64,000 bases of DNA from OMIS01 sp044350895 (GCA_044350895.1 JBILGT010000002.1:1-64000); one strand, 5' to 3'. Positions 16,799 through 26,241 are shown, numbered from the stretch's first letter. Notes: a model not told the origin generated them from the letters alone. A program made the numbers and translations.

Positions 16799-17593
16799 AT
16801 GAATAAAATTGAAGAAAAGTTTTCATATGACGCCCATGGTCATTCTAAGTACAGCGACGGCTTGAATGGTCCCTCAGCAATTATTGCAGCTGCTCTTGCA
16901 CGAAACCTCGACATAATCGGCCTCTCAGATCATGACACCGTTGCGGGACTACCCGCATTTCTTGCTGCCGCAGATGCAGCGAATGCAAATGGGCATAAGA
17001 TTTTAGCGGTTCCATCTATTGAAGTTTCCACGAAGGAAGGTCATGTTTTGGTGGCAGTTCCAGATCGTGATAAAGCAGAAAATTTACTCACAACATATAA
17101 AAGCCATGGTCCGGCACCACATGCTCTCGATTTAATTGAAAAAAGTGTGGAAGCATATGATGCAATTTGCATTTTAGTACATCCTAACTTCAAGCATATT
17201 TCGAGTCTTCAGTATGGGGTCATTGATTTTATTGCCAGGACTTGTTCAAATGAAGCCATTGATCACTTAGGAATTGAGATGCATAACTGGATGACAATGG
17301 TCTTTCTCAATGAGTATAAACACAATACATATGCCACAAATCACTTTAATAATGAATGGGGATTTGCTGAATTCTCAGGGACAGACTATCACCGTTCTAC
17401 AGATGTAGGACGTGCTGCTACAGGTGTTGCACTAACTGAACTCACTCCTGAGGCACTTATTACAGCGGTACGGGAAAGAAAAACTTCTGTGGCACAAAAA
17501 GGTGAGCAGTCCTTGGGTGAACTAGCAGTTAATATTTCCCTGAGTGTCATTCTACACTTGAGTTCGAAGGCAAAATTAGCGCTAAAGTCTTAG
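16799..17593 (+). CDS. PHP-domain metal-dependent phosphoesterase
   Basis: A 264-residue protein with the PHP metal-site motifs in order: AHGHSKYSDG near the N-terminus (H-x-H plus D), IGLSDHDT near 40-47, a central E in PSIEVS, LVHPNF near 125, and GTDYHR near 200. PHP enzymes hydrolyse phosphate esters with a trinuclear metal centre; stand-alone members act on 3',5'-bisnucleotides, RNA ends or histidinol phosphate. The substrate cannot be set here. No export signal. Confidence 0.85.
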   Translation: MNKIEEKFSYDAHGHSKYSDGLNGPSAIIAAALARNLDIIGLSDHDTVAGLPAFLAAADAANANGHKILAVPSIEVSTKEGHVLVAVPDRDKAENLLTTYKSHGPAPHALDLIEKSVEAYDAICILVHPNFKHISSLQYGVIDFIARTCSNEAIDHLGIEMHNWMTMVFLNEYKHNTYATNHFNNEWGFAEFSGTDYHRSTDVGRAATGVALTELTPEALITAVRERKTSVAQKGEQSLGELAVNISLSVILHLSSKAKLALKS

Positions 17594-17612
17594 TTATTTA
17601 TTAGTTATAAAA

Positions 17613-17912
17613 TTAAGACTTGCCGCCACCCATAAGAGCATTCCATATTTTGGTACCAATACCGGGATTTTTTTCAGCTTCTCGTGCTTGTTCTTGAACA
17701 TCCAAACTTTCATATGTTTGTTCTAGAACTGGCATGTGGTCAGTAAATTTTGTTTTACCTTCTTTTATATCAGACCTCACATGTTCTAGTAGATCTGCAA
17801 AAGTAGTATCACCAACTCTCTTGGCTTGCGTAATTCGTTTATTAAGTTCGTGATTCTGCCCATAAGTAAGGTTTCCTTCCATTACTTCAAAATTTCTTCG
17901 CTGTTCACCCAT
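17613..17912 (-). CDS. Small helical protein downstream of the secretion ATPase
   Basis: A 99-residue, charged and largely helical protein of unknown family, without membrane segments. It ends in a glycine-rich tail (LMGGGKS). A strong AGGAGG lies 5 bases before the ATG, and it starts 8 bases after the ATPase stop, so it is in the same operon. It may be an accessory or substrate of that ATPase; this rests only on position. Confidence 0.7.
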   Translation of the reverse strand: MGEQRRNFEVMEGNLTYGQNHELNKRITQAKRVGDTTFADLLEHVRSDIKEGKTKFTDHMPVLEQTYESLDVQEQAREAEKNPGIGTKIWNALMGGGKS

Positions 17913-17920
17913 AAATCCTC

Positions 17921-20260
17921 CTACAAATTACTTCTACTTTTTATCTCTGCTTCTACTATGTCTTTATCTTTGCCATATTTCAACCGTGAAAGTTCTTTGA
18001 TCATCTCAGCTTGTTTCGGATTCATCCGCGCTTCCACAAGGGTCATATCTTTCACCAGAGACATACTAAATGGCGGCACCGGCTCATTCTTCACAATGGT
18101 TTTTATGTAGACGTGATATTTTTCTACGTTAGTCAGGTCAGTCTCATTAAAGATTGGCGTAAATTCATGTTGCAAGAAGTTGGCATCAGGCACACCGATA
18201 CGGAACGAAACAATACTACCAACGTTACCAAACACGGCGTTCTTCACTTCTTCGTCAATCTGTCCTATAAATTGATTGGCCACCGTCAGATTAAGCCGAT
18301 ACTTACGAGCTTCAGAAAGAATGACAGCAAAGTCTTCGGTGGCATAGTTCTGGAACTCGTCTACGTACAAGAAAAAGTCATGACGTTGTGCCATTGGAAT
18401 ATTCTGTCGACTCATGGCAGCTGTCAAAACTTTAGGCACCAAGATAAGTCCCAAAAACTTGGCGTCTTCTTCTCCCAGAATACCTTTGGAAAGGTTACAG
18501 AGAATAATCTTCTTCTCGTCCATTGCCTGGCGGAAATTAAACGCACTGTATGGTTGTCCAATGATGTTACGCATTGTTTTGTTGGTGACAAAGCGGCCAA
18601 ATTTAGAAACGATATAGTCCAAAACTTCAGATTTATGGAAATCACTTGTCTGCGCAATTTGATCAGTCCAGTAGCGCTTCACAATGGGGTCTTTGACAAA
18701 TGGCAATAGTTCATCAACATACTTTGAGTCTGTCATTGTACGAACCAGCTCAATAAAGGTCGTGCCTTTTTTATACATGATAGTCAACATAGCGTTACGA
18801 ATTGCGTGCTCAAACCGTGGTCCAATGATACCAGTTCTGTGTGGGTCATAGAGCTTGTACATCAATCCAATCACTGATCCCACCACGAAATGTCGTTGTT
18901 CTTCAGTATCAGCTTCCATCATGTTCATACCCATTGGACGATCAAGATCAGAAGGATTAAAGTAAATAACATCATCTGCACGCTCAGGCGGCATCAGTTG
19001 CAAAATATCTTCCACAAACTCTCCGTGCGGATCGATAGCACAAACACCATGTCCATTTTCAACATCTTGCAAGATCATTTCTTTCAAGAACTCTGACTTA
19101 CCGGTACCAGTTTTTCCAATGATGTACATGTGCCGGCGACGGTCATCCAGAGACATAAACACTTTGCGCTCAATACCTCGATACTTGGAAGTACCAAGAT
19201 ACAAACCTTCATTGGGAATATTATTTGGAGCTGGCGCATGTTTGGCATTCAACCACTTAATATGTGGAGTTTCCACAGTTTTGTTAGGGAGATGGAAAAT
19301 AGTGGCAAGCTCTTCAGTATTAAGAATGCAGGTATTTCTATTGAAAAGCGGCATGTATCGATATAAAAAGTCGATCATGAAAAAGTGTTTCAAGAAAATT
19401 GTGGAGCGCTGAAATGAATTATAGGCAGAAGAAAACTGTGCATATGCTCCCATAATATTGTTGAGATGCGACTCAGCGATATGGTCACTTGGTGCAGAGA
19501 CAACAACCCGCAAAGAAACTCTAAATGCATTCTTCTCTGTCTTTGAACTGACCGCTTCCATTTCTTTGGGGTCGTGTGAGTAGGTGGCTTTTTCAGGATC
19601 TGCTTCCCGCTTTTTCTCTGTAGAAATATAGCCGCGAGCTTTTTTCTTCCATCCATTTCCGAGTGGCTGCAAAAGCATCTGTACAATTGCTCCCTCGCCA
19701 TAATCCATCTTGGCAAGGGCAGAGGTCACCAGTGACAAGCCGTCAGTTGGTAAATCCTTGTAGGTTTTAATAGGGAAGTGGCTCGAGCTTTCAAGATTCA
19801 ATGAAGCAAAGGCAACTTTTCCTTTTTCACTAAATATATTAACTTCTTCAACTTCTTTCATTTCTGCCGTTGGATAGGCACCATTGATCTGCTTCTCTAC
19901 CAAATCTCTAATTTTTTTAGGGCAACTGACATAAATTGCAATTTCTTCCTTTAACGCCACAATTTCAAAGGCAAAGAAGTCTTCTGTAGCAAACCAATCA
20001 CTGCCAAATCCCACTTTCTTGAGTGAATAGAGTCCTGCAAACATTTGTTCTGCGGCATCAATTTTGGTTTCACTATCGCGAGGTACTCTAATCATGAGGG
20101 TCACAAAATCAAGCGCATATGATTCTCTGTTTCGATGTTTCCACCACTGCACAATCAAGAATGCAAAAAGAGTACAGACTGAAATACTCACCACAATAAC
20201 AACCAGACCTATTCCAAGGGCGGTAAGTTGTGCGACTAGTCCATCTAGTTGTGAGTTCAT
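17921..20260 (-). CDS. VirD4/TraD/HerA-like secretion ATPase
   Basis: A 779-residue protein with one N-terminal transmembrane helix (about 13-38), an N-terminal region (about 45-370) and a P-loop motor domain. Walker A is GKTGTGKSEF near 380, AIDPHGEF follows, and Walker B is FLYVDEFQNY near 630. This layout is that of DUF87/TraG-TraD conjugative coupling ATPases, which are common in CPR genomes. Such proteins form membrane hexamers that pump DNA or protein through type IV secretion channels. AGGA precedes the ATG. It is the only secretion-type ATPase in the window, 26 kb from the pilin array. It could serve that array or act in DNA transfer. Confidence 0.85.
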   Translation of the reverse strand: MNSQLDGLVAQLTALGIGLVVIVVSISVCTLFAFLIVQWWKHRNRESYALDFVTLMIRVPRDSETKIDAAEQMFAGLYSLKKVGFGSDWFATEDFFAFEIVALKEEIAIYVSCPKKIRDLVEKQINGAYPTAEMKEVEEVNIFSEKGKVAFASLNLESSSHFPIKTYKDLPTDGLSLVTSALAKMDYGEGAIVQMLLQPLGNGWKKKARGYISTEKKREADPEKATYSHDPKEMEAVSSKTEKNAFRVSLRVVVSAPSDHIAESHLNNIMGAYAQFSSAYNSFQRSTIFLKHFFMIDFLYRYMPLFNRNTCILNTEELATIFHLPNKTVETPHIKWLNAKHAPAPNNIPNEGLYLGTSKYRGIERKVFMSLDDRRRHMYIIGKTGTGKSEFLKEMILQDVENGHGVCAIDPHGEFVEDILQLMPPERADDVIYFNPSDLDRPMGMNMMEADTEEQRHFVVGSVIGLMYKLYDPHRTGIIGPRFEHAIRNAMLTIMYKKGTTFIELVRTMTDSKYVDELLPFVKDPIVKRYWTDQIAQTSDFHKSEVLDYIVSKFGRFVTNKTMRNIIGQPYSAFNFRQAMDEKKIILCNLSKGILGEEDAKFLGLILVPKVLTAAMSRQNIPMAQRHDFFLYVDEFQNYATEDFAVILSEARKYRLNLTVANQFIGQIDEEVKNAVFGNVGSIVSFRIGVPDANFLQHEFTPIFNETDLTNVEKYHVYIKTIVKNEPVPPFSMSLVKDMTLVEARMNPKQAEMIKELSRLKYGKDKDIVEAEIKSRSNL

Positions 20261-20268
20261 ACTATTTC

Positions 20269-21135
20269 CTATTCACGATAAATCACTTGCCCCACGAACA
20301 TCTTGGCAAGTTTGTGCCCAAATTCTACCAGCCATCGGACACTGAATGTTGAGTTTTTACGTAAACCCACTTCTTCCTGTGCTTTGCTAATTGGTAAAAC
20401 TCGTACAATGCGCGGTGGTGCAACAGGAGCGTTCGGTTGAACTGGAGCTTCTTCAGCTATCACGACAGTTTGTGAGTCATCTTGAGCATCTGCTTCAACA
20501 TGCTCGATGTAACTTTCGACTTCAGGTGGTAACTCTGGTACTTTTTCTTGTTCAACATACTGCATTCCGCCTGGCAACTCAGTACTTGCCACTGTTCCAC
20601 TACCTCTACCATCAAACGTTTCTTTTTGCCTGCCACCACCTTGCGGCTGTGGTTGAGCTTGAGGTTGTGTGACGGCAATCGGGACGGCTTGTGCGAGAAC
20701 AGAGGGATCAATTTCAGGAATAGTTGGATCACCTTGCAACACCGACTGCATATTGCCTTGCAACGCTTCTGGTTCTGTGTTCTCTACCTCATTCAAAACT
20801 TCTTCAAATATTTGCAGCTTTGCTTCATCGAGGACATCTTCTACTGGAGCGGGCACAACAGTTTGTGGTGCCTGCATCTGTGGAGCTTCCTGAGGTGTAT
20901 CACTTGCGATATTTGTAATCACATTTGTGGGCTGTGTTGCTGGGGCTGAATCTTCTGGCCAATCACCCATCAATCCTCCAGTTTGGGGAGCAACCACTTG
21001 TTGTGACAGCAAATCATCGCCAATGGGTTGTTGTGGAACCAAATGACTATTGGAAAGCAGAGACTGCGTTCCAGGGGAAAGTGAACCAACTAGATTGTGC
21101 AATACCCGACCACCGGCAGGCTGGCTGTTTGACAT
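20269..21135 (-). CDS. Proline/glutamine-rich protein upstream of the secretion ATPase
   Basis: A 288-residue protein without a recognised domain. Most of it (1-230) is low-complexity, rich in P, Q, E, A and V, and probably disordered. The C-terminal 55 residues (from PPRIVRVLPIS to VIYRE) look folded. No signal peptide. TATTAT on the minus strand lies 6 bases before the ATG (leaderless). It is first in an operon with the ATPase, starting 8 bases before it, and may be a flexible partner or adaptor. Confidence 0.7.
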   Translation of the reverse strand: MSNSQPAGGRVLHNLVGSLSPGTQSLLSNSHLVPQQPIGDDLLSQQVVAPQTGGLMGDWPEDSAPATQPTNVITNIASDTPQEAPQMQAPQTVVPAPVEDVLDEAKLQIFEEVLNEVENTEPEALQGNMQSVLQGDPTIPEIDPSVLAQAVPIAVTQPQAQPQPQGGGRQKETFDGRGSGTVASTELPGGMQYVEQEKVPELPPEVESYIEHVEADAQDDSQTVVIAEEAPVQPNAPVAPPRIVRVLPISKAQEEVGLRKNSTFSVRWLVEFGHKLAKMFVGQVIYRE

Positions 21136-21141
21136 GCTTTG

Positions 21142-21147
21142 ATAATA
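21142..21147 (-). promoter_or_regulatory. Extended -10 of the secretion ATPase operon (leaderless start)
   Basis: The minus strand reads TGgTATTAT, with 6 bases to the ATG at 21135. Confidence 0.55.
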
Positions 21148-21176
21148 CCATTTCTAGAGGAGTGCTAACAGTCTTG

Positions 21177-21701
21177 CTACGGCTGTAATGTAACGATGTC
21201 ACCCTTTTTTACTTTCCATTGAGCGACACTGCCGGCTGGTACTTCCAGAACTTGATTGACGAGCACTTCAGGACTATATAGCGGCAAATCTGAGAGTGTT
21301 TGACCAGGCTTGGGTGGAGGAACATTTTCCGTAATATCCACCACCGTACCGTGATCAATCCAGATAAAATCTAGAGCAAATCGCATTTCTTTCATCCAAA
21401 ATCTGGGAACATAACTCTCGGAAAATACAAACAGCATCCCATCACTGCCAATTTTCTCTCTTCCACTGAGACCTAGTGTAATGCTTTCAGGTGTAGTCAC
21501 GACTTCGACTCGAAGAATCTGGGCGCCAACTTTGAACGTTATAATCTGTCTGTCGGCATAGGGGAAAACTGGAGCGGGTGTTGACTTCACTGGAACAGTT
21601 TTTTCCGCATTAGTTGAGACGCTCCTCTGCCTCGGTGCATAGGTGCTCACTAGTGCGACTATGAGTGCAATTCCAGCGAGTACGAGTAAGACTTTTTTCA
21701 T
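21177..21701 (-). CDS. DUF192 family exported protein
   Basis: A 174-residue protein with an N-terminal membrane anchor or signal (about 4-22) and a DUF192 domain (about 50-172). The family pattern is visible: EVVTTPESITLGLSGRE, GMLFVFSE, FWMKEMRFALDFIWID, GTVVDI, and the closing VLEVPAGS. The biochemical role of the family is not settled. Its ATG overlaps the lgt stop (ATGA), so it is translated with lgt. Confidence 0.87.
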   Translation of the reverse strand: MKKVLLVLAGIALIVALVSTYAPRQRSVSTNAEKTVPVKSTPAPVFPYADRQIITFKVGAQILRVEVVTTPESITLGLSGREKIGSDGMLFVFSESYVPRFWMKEMRFALDFIWIDHGTVVDITENVPPPKPGQTLSDLPLYSPEVLVNQVLEVPAGSVAQWKVKKGDIVTLQP

Positions 21702-22462
21702 GATGTTTTTCTTGTATGTAGTTGTTTACTCAAAAATAAAGTACTTCCAACTATGCAGATGAGTAGCACAATTTGATTAACTCCTAGTATACCGCCAATT
21801 TTAACAGCTGTATCAATCCTCAAAAAATCTAGTGCAAACCGCACTACTGAGTAATACAACAAATACTGTGCCAGTACGCTGGCACTCCCTACAGAGTGCG
21901 TAGAATTCTTTTTCCCCTGTTGCCACCACAACCAGATGCCAAAGAGTACCATGAGGCACGCTTCATAGGCAAAGAGCGGATGATAGTACGAGACATCAGC
22001 AAATCCCGCTAGTCTATTTTGGGGCGGAATGTACAATTTCCAGGGTAGATTGGTTGGTAGTCCATAGAGTTCATGGTTCACATAGTTACCGAATCTCCCC
22101 ACAGCCTGAGCAAATGGCAGTCCAAAGGGAATGAGGTCCAAGAAAGCCATAATATTTTTTTGTGAAACTTTCTTTAGTTTCATAAGAGCGACTATACCCA
22201 GTGCCCCTCCAAAAAAACCACCAATAATACTCATGCCTCCATTCCAGATGTACAGCGCACTCAGATAGTGATCTTGATAGAGATAAAAATCTGTTACAAC
22301 ATGCCAGATGCGAGCTCCCACAATACCACTCACCACAGTAGTAAATACTAATGTATCCAAAAGTTTTTCATGAAATAAGAATTTCTTTGCAGCTCGTGAT
22401 AAAAAATAGCTGCCAAGAACAATTGCGCAACCAAGTATGAATCCGTACCAGTGAAATATCAT
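21698..22462 (-). CDS. lgt: Prolipoprotein diacylglyceryl transferase
   Basis: Transfers diacylglycerol from phosphatidylglycerol to the lipobox cysteine of preprolipoproteins, the first step of lipoprotein maturation at the membrane. The 254-residue product has about seven helices and the Lgt signature: HWYGFILG at the start, GGMSIIGGFFGG, the core GRFGNYVNHELYG, HPLFAYEA and RFALDFLRID. The lipoprotein at 4046-4228 is a likely client. It sits in a minus-strand run from pth to DUF192. Confidence 0.94.
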   Translation of the reverse strand: MIFHWYGFILGCAIVLGSYFLSRAAKKFLFHEKLLDTLVFTTVVSGIVGARIWHVVTDFYLYQDHYLSALYIWNGGMSIIGGFFGGALGIVALMKLKKVSQKNIMAFLDLIPFGLPFAQAVGRFGNYVNHELYGLPTNLPWKLYIPPQNRLAGFADVSYYHPLFAYEACLMVLFGIWLWWQQGKKNSTHSVGSASVLAQYLLYYSVVRFALDFLRIDTAVKIGGILGVNQIVLLICIVGSTLFLSKQLHTRKTS

Positions 22463-22463
22463 G

Positions 22464-22949
22464 TTAAAAAAAGAAGAAAATAGTTAAAACCAGAATTACC
22501 AGACAAAATCCCTGAACTAATCGTAAAACTTCAAGCTGTGAGAGTCGTCTTTTGAGTTGAAATAAAAATTTGTGATGGAATGCATCACTGTTATTTCTTA
22601 AGCTAAAAATTTCTGAAAGCAACGTGAGTCCAATTCCAAAAATCATACCGGTTCCAACATAGTTTCCGCTCGAGGTAATAACAAATAAAGCAAGAAACAC
22701 ATAGACCAGCATAAACACTGCTGATCTGGTGATGAGCTGCTTTGGTTCGGTACGGAGTTCATTGTAGTATGGATAGAGAATCTTGCCGTCAATCCACAGC
22801 AAGAGATTACCCAGATAAAACCCACTTAAGAAGAAAATAGTGCTATTGATGGTGGCTTCATTGGGAAGAACAACCAGCAGATAAAATGCAACGGCATACA
22901 CCAGTGGCATGAGATATTGAAATAGTAGTATCCGATAACTTAAACTCAT
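22464..22949 (-). CDS. Multi-spanning membrane protein of unknown function
   Basis: A 161-residue protein with about five hydrophobic helices (approximately 8-27, 36-53, 72-92, 97-115 and 140-161) and a basic loop (KRRLSQ). No family recognised. It ends 1 base before the lgt start and shares its operon. Confidence 0.65.
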   Translation of the reverse strand: MSLSYRILLFQYLMPLVYAVAFYLLVVLPNEATINSTIFFLSGFYLGNLLLWIDGKILYPYYNELRTEPKQLITRSAVFMLVYVFLALFVITSSGNYVGTGMIFGIGLTLLSEIFSLRNNSDAFHHKFLFQLKRRLSQLEVLRLVQGFCLVILVLTIFFFF

Positions 22950-22967
22950 AACAGCTCTATTCTACAA

Positions 22968-24107
22968 TTATTTTTCTAGTACTTCAGTACGAGTTGATCG
23001 TACTTGTTGCAAAGCAGCATCAATTTTCATGCGCATGAGTTCGTTTGCCTCATACTCTTCCCACAAGCTTTGTAAGATTTTTTCAATGTCCTCTATTTTT
23101 GTGTCTTTACCATAAACCAAGACATGATTGCCCGCCAGCAGTGCTTCTCGTGAAACTTGAATCAATGTTTTTTTGCTGAGTAAATCAAAGCCTGTGCGAG
23201 CAGATTCCATATCAAGAGCGTCACTGAATATCAGCACTTGCGGTGCATCTTTCTTGAGTTGATTAATACAACGCTGATTGAGCGAGCACGGTGCTTCCTC
23301 AGACATATCTTTGACGAGAACATGTGTTGTCATCACTCCGACTCTAGGGAAAATTCTGAACAGTGATGCAAATACAGGGAGCTCTTTTGGTTCAGTTAAT
23401 ACCGCATCAAGTGAATCATGTAAATCACGTTTTGTTGCACCAATGCCAGGATAATGTTTAATTACGGGAAGGAGCCCCTTTTGCCGAAACTCAACAATCA
23501 TTTCTTGCGCCACAGCCGCAGTTGTAACTGGGTCATTACTACACGTGCGATCTCTGAGTGCTGAACCACTGGCCGTTAGATCAACTACAGGAGCATAAAC
23601 TATGTCCACTCCCACTTTTTGTAACTCAAGTGCCGATTGAGCAAATAGTTGCGTCCGCTGCAACGAATCCTTTGTGCATATTTCTTTTAATGAGGGGAGT
23701 TTTGTAAACCCTGTTCCAGACAGTCGTTGCACCTTGCCACCTTCGTGATCAACCGCTATTAATGGCATTGGCTCTGCAATATTTCGAATACTCTCAATAA
23801 CGTTAGTAGCGGATTTTGAAGCAATATTTTCGCCAAAAATTGTTACAAATCCTGGTTTGTACTCACCAATAAATTCCATTGCGCCAGAACCTGAACTCAC
23901 TTGGCCATTAGTTATAGTCAGCGGCACTGCCATAAGTTGGGCAATATCATCTTTTGTAACCGGTTTCACAGTGGGACTCGGTGAGGCTTGAGTTATTTCA
24001 GTAGGTGGTGTCGCAAGCATTCCCATCGGACGAGTAAAATAGCGCCATCCCAGCCACCCAGCAAAGATGGAGAGTAGTAGGATGAATCCAAGTGTGCGCA
24101 GTGGCAT
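22968..24107 (-). CDS. Glycoside hydrolase family 3 protein, NagZ-like, membrane-anchored
   Basis: A 379-residue protein with an N-terminal helix (about 5-24) and a GH3 TIM barrel. Family blocks are VDHEGGKVQRL, VYAPVVDL, and KHYPGIGATKRDLHDS, where D-x-H corresponds to the catalytic DSH loop of NagZ. NagZ enzymes release N-acetylglucosamine from muropeptides. The anchor suggests action outside the membrane on peptidoglycan or surface glycans, unlike cytoplasmic E. coli NagZ. The nucleophile Asp expected after the loop (IFSDALDM) is present. Starts 1 base after the preceding gene's stop. Confidence 0.85.
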   Translation of the reverse strand: MPLRTLGFILLLSIFAGWLGWRYFTRPMGMLATPPTEITQASPSPTVKPVTKDDIAQLMAVPLTITNGQVSSGSGAMEFIGEYKPGFVTIFGENIASKSATNVIESIRNIAEPMPLIAVDHEGGKVQRLSGTGFTKLPSLKEICTKDSLQRTQLFAQSALELQKVGVDIVYAPVVDLTASGSALRDRTCSNDPVTTAAVAQEMIVEFRQKGLLPVIKHYPGIGATKRDLHDSLDAVLTEPKELPVFASLFRIFPRVGVMTTHVLVKDMSEEAPCSLNQRCINQLKKDAPQVLIFSDALDMESARTGFDLLSKKTLIQVSREALLAGNHVLVYGKDTKIEDIEKILQSLWEEYEANELMRMKIDAALQQVRSTRTEVLEK

Positions 24108-24108
24108 A

Positions 24109-24444
24109 TTATTTTTTTGAATTTTTTTCCTTTTTCAACTGCTGTAACTTCCACATAAACAGTTTTCCCTTGCTCTTTGCATTCTCAGCATCGGAGACAA
24201 AAGAAAGGGCTCTCTCTAGCATACCGCGCTCTTCTTTTTTTGCGAGACGCATATAGAGACTTTTATGCGGCATATCATCAAGTTCCACTGCCAATCTATA
24301 GCCGAAATCTTGAAACTCCTGGGTAATAAATCCACCCTTATCTTCTAGTGTATAGGCATCAAACAAAGAATTCAGTGGTAAAAAACTTTTTGAACCTGCA
24401 GCTGCTTTAGGCTTTTTTCTTTCAGTCGATTGAAGGTTTTTCAT
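24109..24444 (-). CDS. Small basic hypothetical protein
   Basis: A 111-residue, lysine-rich soluble protein; the C-terminus (KSKGKLFMWKLQQLKKEKNSKK) is strongly basic. The middle (about 28-60) looks folded. It overlaps the end of the upstream MFS gene by 23 bases and ends 1 base before the NagZ-like gene, so translation is probably coupled. No family recognised. Confidence 0.65.
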   Translation of the reverse strand: MKNLQSTERKKPKAAAGSKSFLPLNSLFDAYTLEDKGGFITQEFQDFGYRLAVELDDMPHKSLYMRLAKKEERGMLERALSFVSDAENAKSKGKLFMWKLQQLKKEKNSKK

Positions 24445-25657
24445 AACGATGTTCAGTAATCAGTAGTGATAGTAGTACGCCCAATCCTCCCACAATAAAG
24501 AGAGTATTCCAACCCTGGTTATACCAGAAAAATGCGCCAAACAGCAACCAAAAAATAATTGCCACACTACTTGTTACTACTTCCCTGTACACAAAATAAG
24601 AAAGCGCTTGTCCACCTTTGGTACTGCGGAGTGTAATTGCATCATAAAACAGCCAGTACATATTGGAAAATAATTTGTCTAAGGCATCAACAAATGCTAT
24701 CCCCCAGACCGTTAACTGTTGTGTCCGAGCGAGCCACATGAGTGAAAGGAACCCACCTGAGAAAAAGAATGAGCGCTTGGTCTTTGCCTTATCAATGTAG
24801 ACACCCATAAAGTAAATGACCAGGAGAGCCAAAAATAGTGAGAATGTGTAGAGATATCCCACCCGATCAATACTCCCAAGTGCAAAAAACACATAGAGTG
24901 GCCACAAAAATAAAATGCCATCGTTGATATATCGTCCTGTTGAAGAAATCGCAAAACGTACAAAATTGGGATTTTTAAGCCACTGTCTAAACTCAGCCCA
25001 ACTTACGCTATCCGCAGTCCCCTCCAAATCCATAAGCAAAATAATCACTGAGCTAGCCAGAATCAATCCAATCGCACAGAAAAAGAGAATGGGAAAGCCA
25101 AAATAAAATGCTAGGAAACCACTGGCAGCAGGTACAAACACAGTAAATAACTGCAAGAAAAACTGCATAAACCCGAGATCTTTACCCATATGATCAACAT
25201 GTGCGTGACGACTGAATAAACTAAAATAGCTTGGCCAGAAGAAGTTGGCTTGGAAGCCTTCCAGGAGTCCTGCAAGAATAATCAGTTCAGGTTTGCGATC
25301 CAAAAAGGCAAGTGCTGTAAAAAATCCAATTCGCAGTAAGTATGAGAAAAAGATTGACTTGGTGAAGCCGATTCTACCAATAAACTTTCCAACTGGAATG
25401 GCAGTAGCAAAGATTGCCAGCCGCTCACAAATAAAAAATAGAGCCACTGTCACCATCCCACTCTGGATATCATCAAGATTGTACCGATGTAGCCAAGGAA
25501 GTGTCTTGCCTATTTGAAATAAATATATTGGCAAAAAGAATAGTCCAACTTGATTAATAACATCACGGAGAACTCGTACTACAAATAAATAGTTCAGATT
25601 TTTGTTTTGATCTATTCCTAAGTGTGGCAATTGAAGAAAGAAACGAAACTGCGGCAT
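24422..25657 (-). CDS. Major facilitator superfamily-type transporter
   Basis: A 411-residue membrane protein with about eleven or twelve hydrophobic helices. The A-like loop GKFIGRIGFTKS between early helices, and a similar loop (MGVYIDKAKTKRS) in the second half, support MFS. The substrate cannot be told. The ATG at 25657 is preferred to the GTG two codons upstream. It follows pth by 9 bases. Confidence 0.75.
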   Translation of the reverse strand: MPQFRFFLQLPHLGIDQNKNLNYLFVVRVLRDVINQVGLFFLPIYLFQIGKTLPWLHRYNLDDIQSGMVTVALFFICERLAIFATAIPVGKFIGRIGFTKSIFFSYLLRIGFFTALAFLDRKPELIILAGLLEGFQANFFWPSYFSLFSRHAHVDHMGKDLGFMQFFLQLFTVFVPAASGFLAFYFGFPILFFCAIGLILASSVIILLMDLEGTADSVSWAEFRQWLKNPNFVRFAISSTGRYINDGILFLWPLYVFFALGSIDRVGYLYTFSLFLALLVIYFMGVYIDKAKTKRSFFFSGGFLSLMWLARTQQLTVWGIAFVDALDKLFSNMYWLFYDAITLRSTKGGQALSYFVYREVVTSSVAIIFWLLFGAFFWYNQGWNTLFIVGGLGVLLSLLITEHRYEKPSID

Positions 25658-25666
25658 AGTCACATA

Positions 25667-26215
25667 CTACTCTATACCTAGTAACTTGAGCAACTCCTGG
25701 ACGATCTGTGGAATAACCTGGCGCAACTTATCCTCTTCAATAGACGTAAATGGAGCAAGCACATACTTACCACCAGGGAATAAAAGTCGATCTGTACCTC
25801 TATTTTCAATCCCTACCCGTACATTAATATACAGTTCACTTCCCAAGCACTGAGTGATTGAAAGCAATCCATTATGGACTTTGGGTCCTTTGCCCTGCTG
25901 AATTTTATATTTTCCCAAAGCAATATCGAGATCATCGTGAATTACAAAAACGTGTTTGAGCTGCTCTGTTGTGGGCTTCCCTTCACCAAAATACTCGAGT
26001 GTTGCCCGAACTGCTTCACCAGAGCGATTCATAAACGTCTCTGGTTTGAGCAGAAAGATATCGTCTTTTTGGGCAAGCTGTCCGTGGACCTTTTTTTGAT
26101 AGCTGAATCGAGTAGAAAGTGCTACTGCAAGAGCATCTATGACCTTAAATCCGACGTTATGACGGGTTCGTACATACTCACTACCAGGGTTTCCAAGACC
26201 AACAATTAGCTGCAT
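25667..26215 (-). CDS. pth: Peptidyl-tRNA hydrolase
   Basis: Releases tRNA from peptidyl-tRNA that drops off ribosomes. The 182-residue product has the family blocks and catalytic residues: GLGNPG (Asn), RTRHNVGF (catalytic His), KPETFMNRSGE, HDDLDIALG (Asp) and VHNGLLSI (Asn). The usual glycine-rich GGxGGHNG loop is replaced by KGPKVHNG, a small oddity near the peptide site. The ATG at 26215 follows a TACAAT -10 box by 6 bases (leaderless), favoured over the GTG at 26221. First gene of the minus-strand run that includes lgt. Confidence 0.93.
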   Translation of the reverse strand: MQLIVGLGNPGSEYVRTRHNVGFKVIDALAVALSTRFSYQKKVHGQLAQKDDIFLLKPETFMNRSGEAVRATLEYFGEGKPTTEQLKHVFVIHDDLDIALGKYKIQQGKGPKVHNGLLSITQCLGSELYINVRVGIENRGTDRLLFPGGKYVLAPFTSIEEDKLRQVIPQIVQELLKLLGIE

Positions 26216-26221
26216 ATTCAC

Positions 26222-26227
26222 ATTGTA
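26222..26227 (-). promoter_or_regulatory. Extended -10 of the pth operon (leaderless start)
   Basis: The minus strand reads TGaTACAAT, 6 bases before the ATG at 26215. Confidence 0.55.
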
Positions 26228-26241
26228 TCAAGTCAAAAGTA

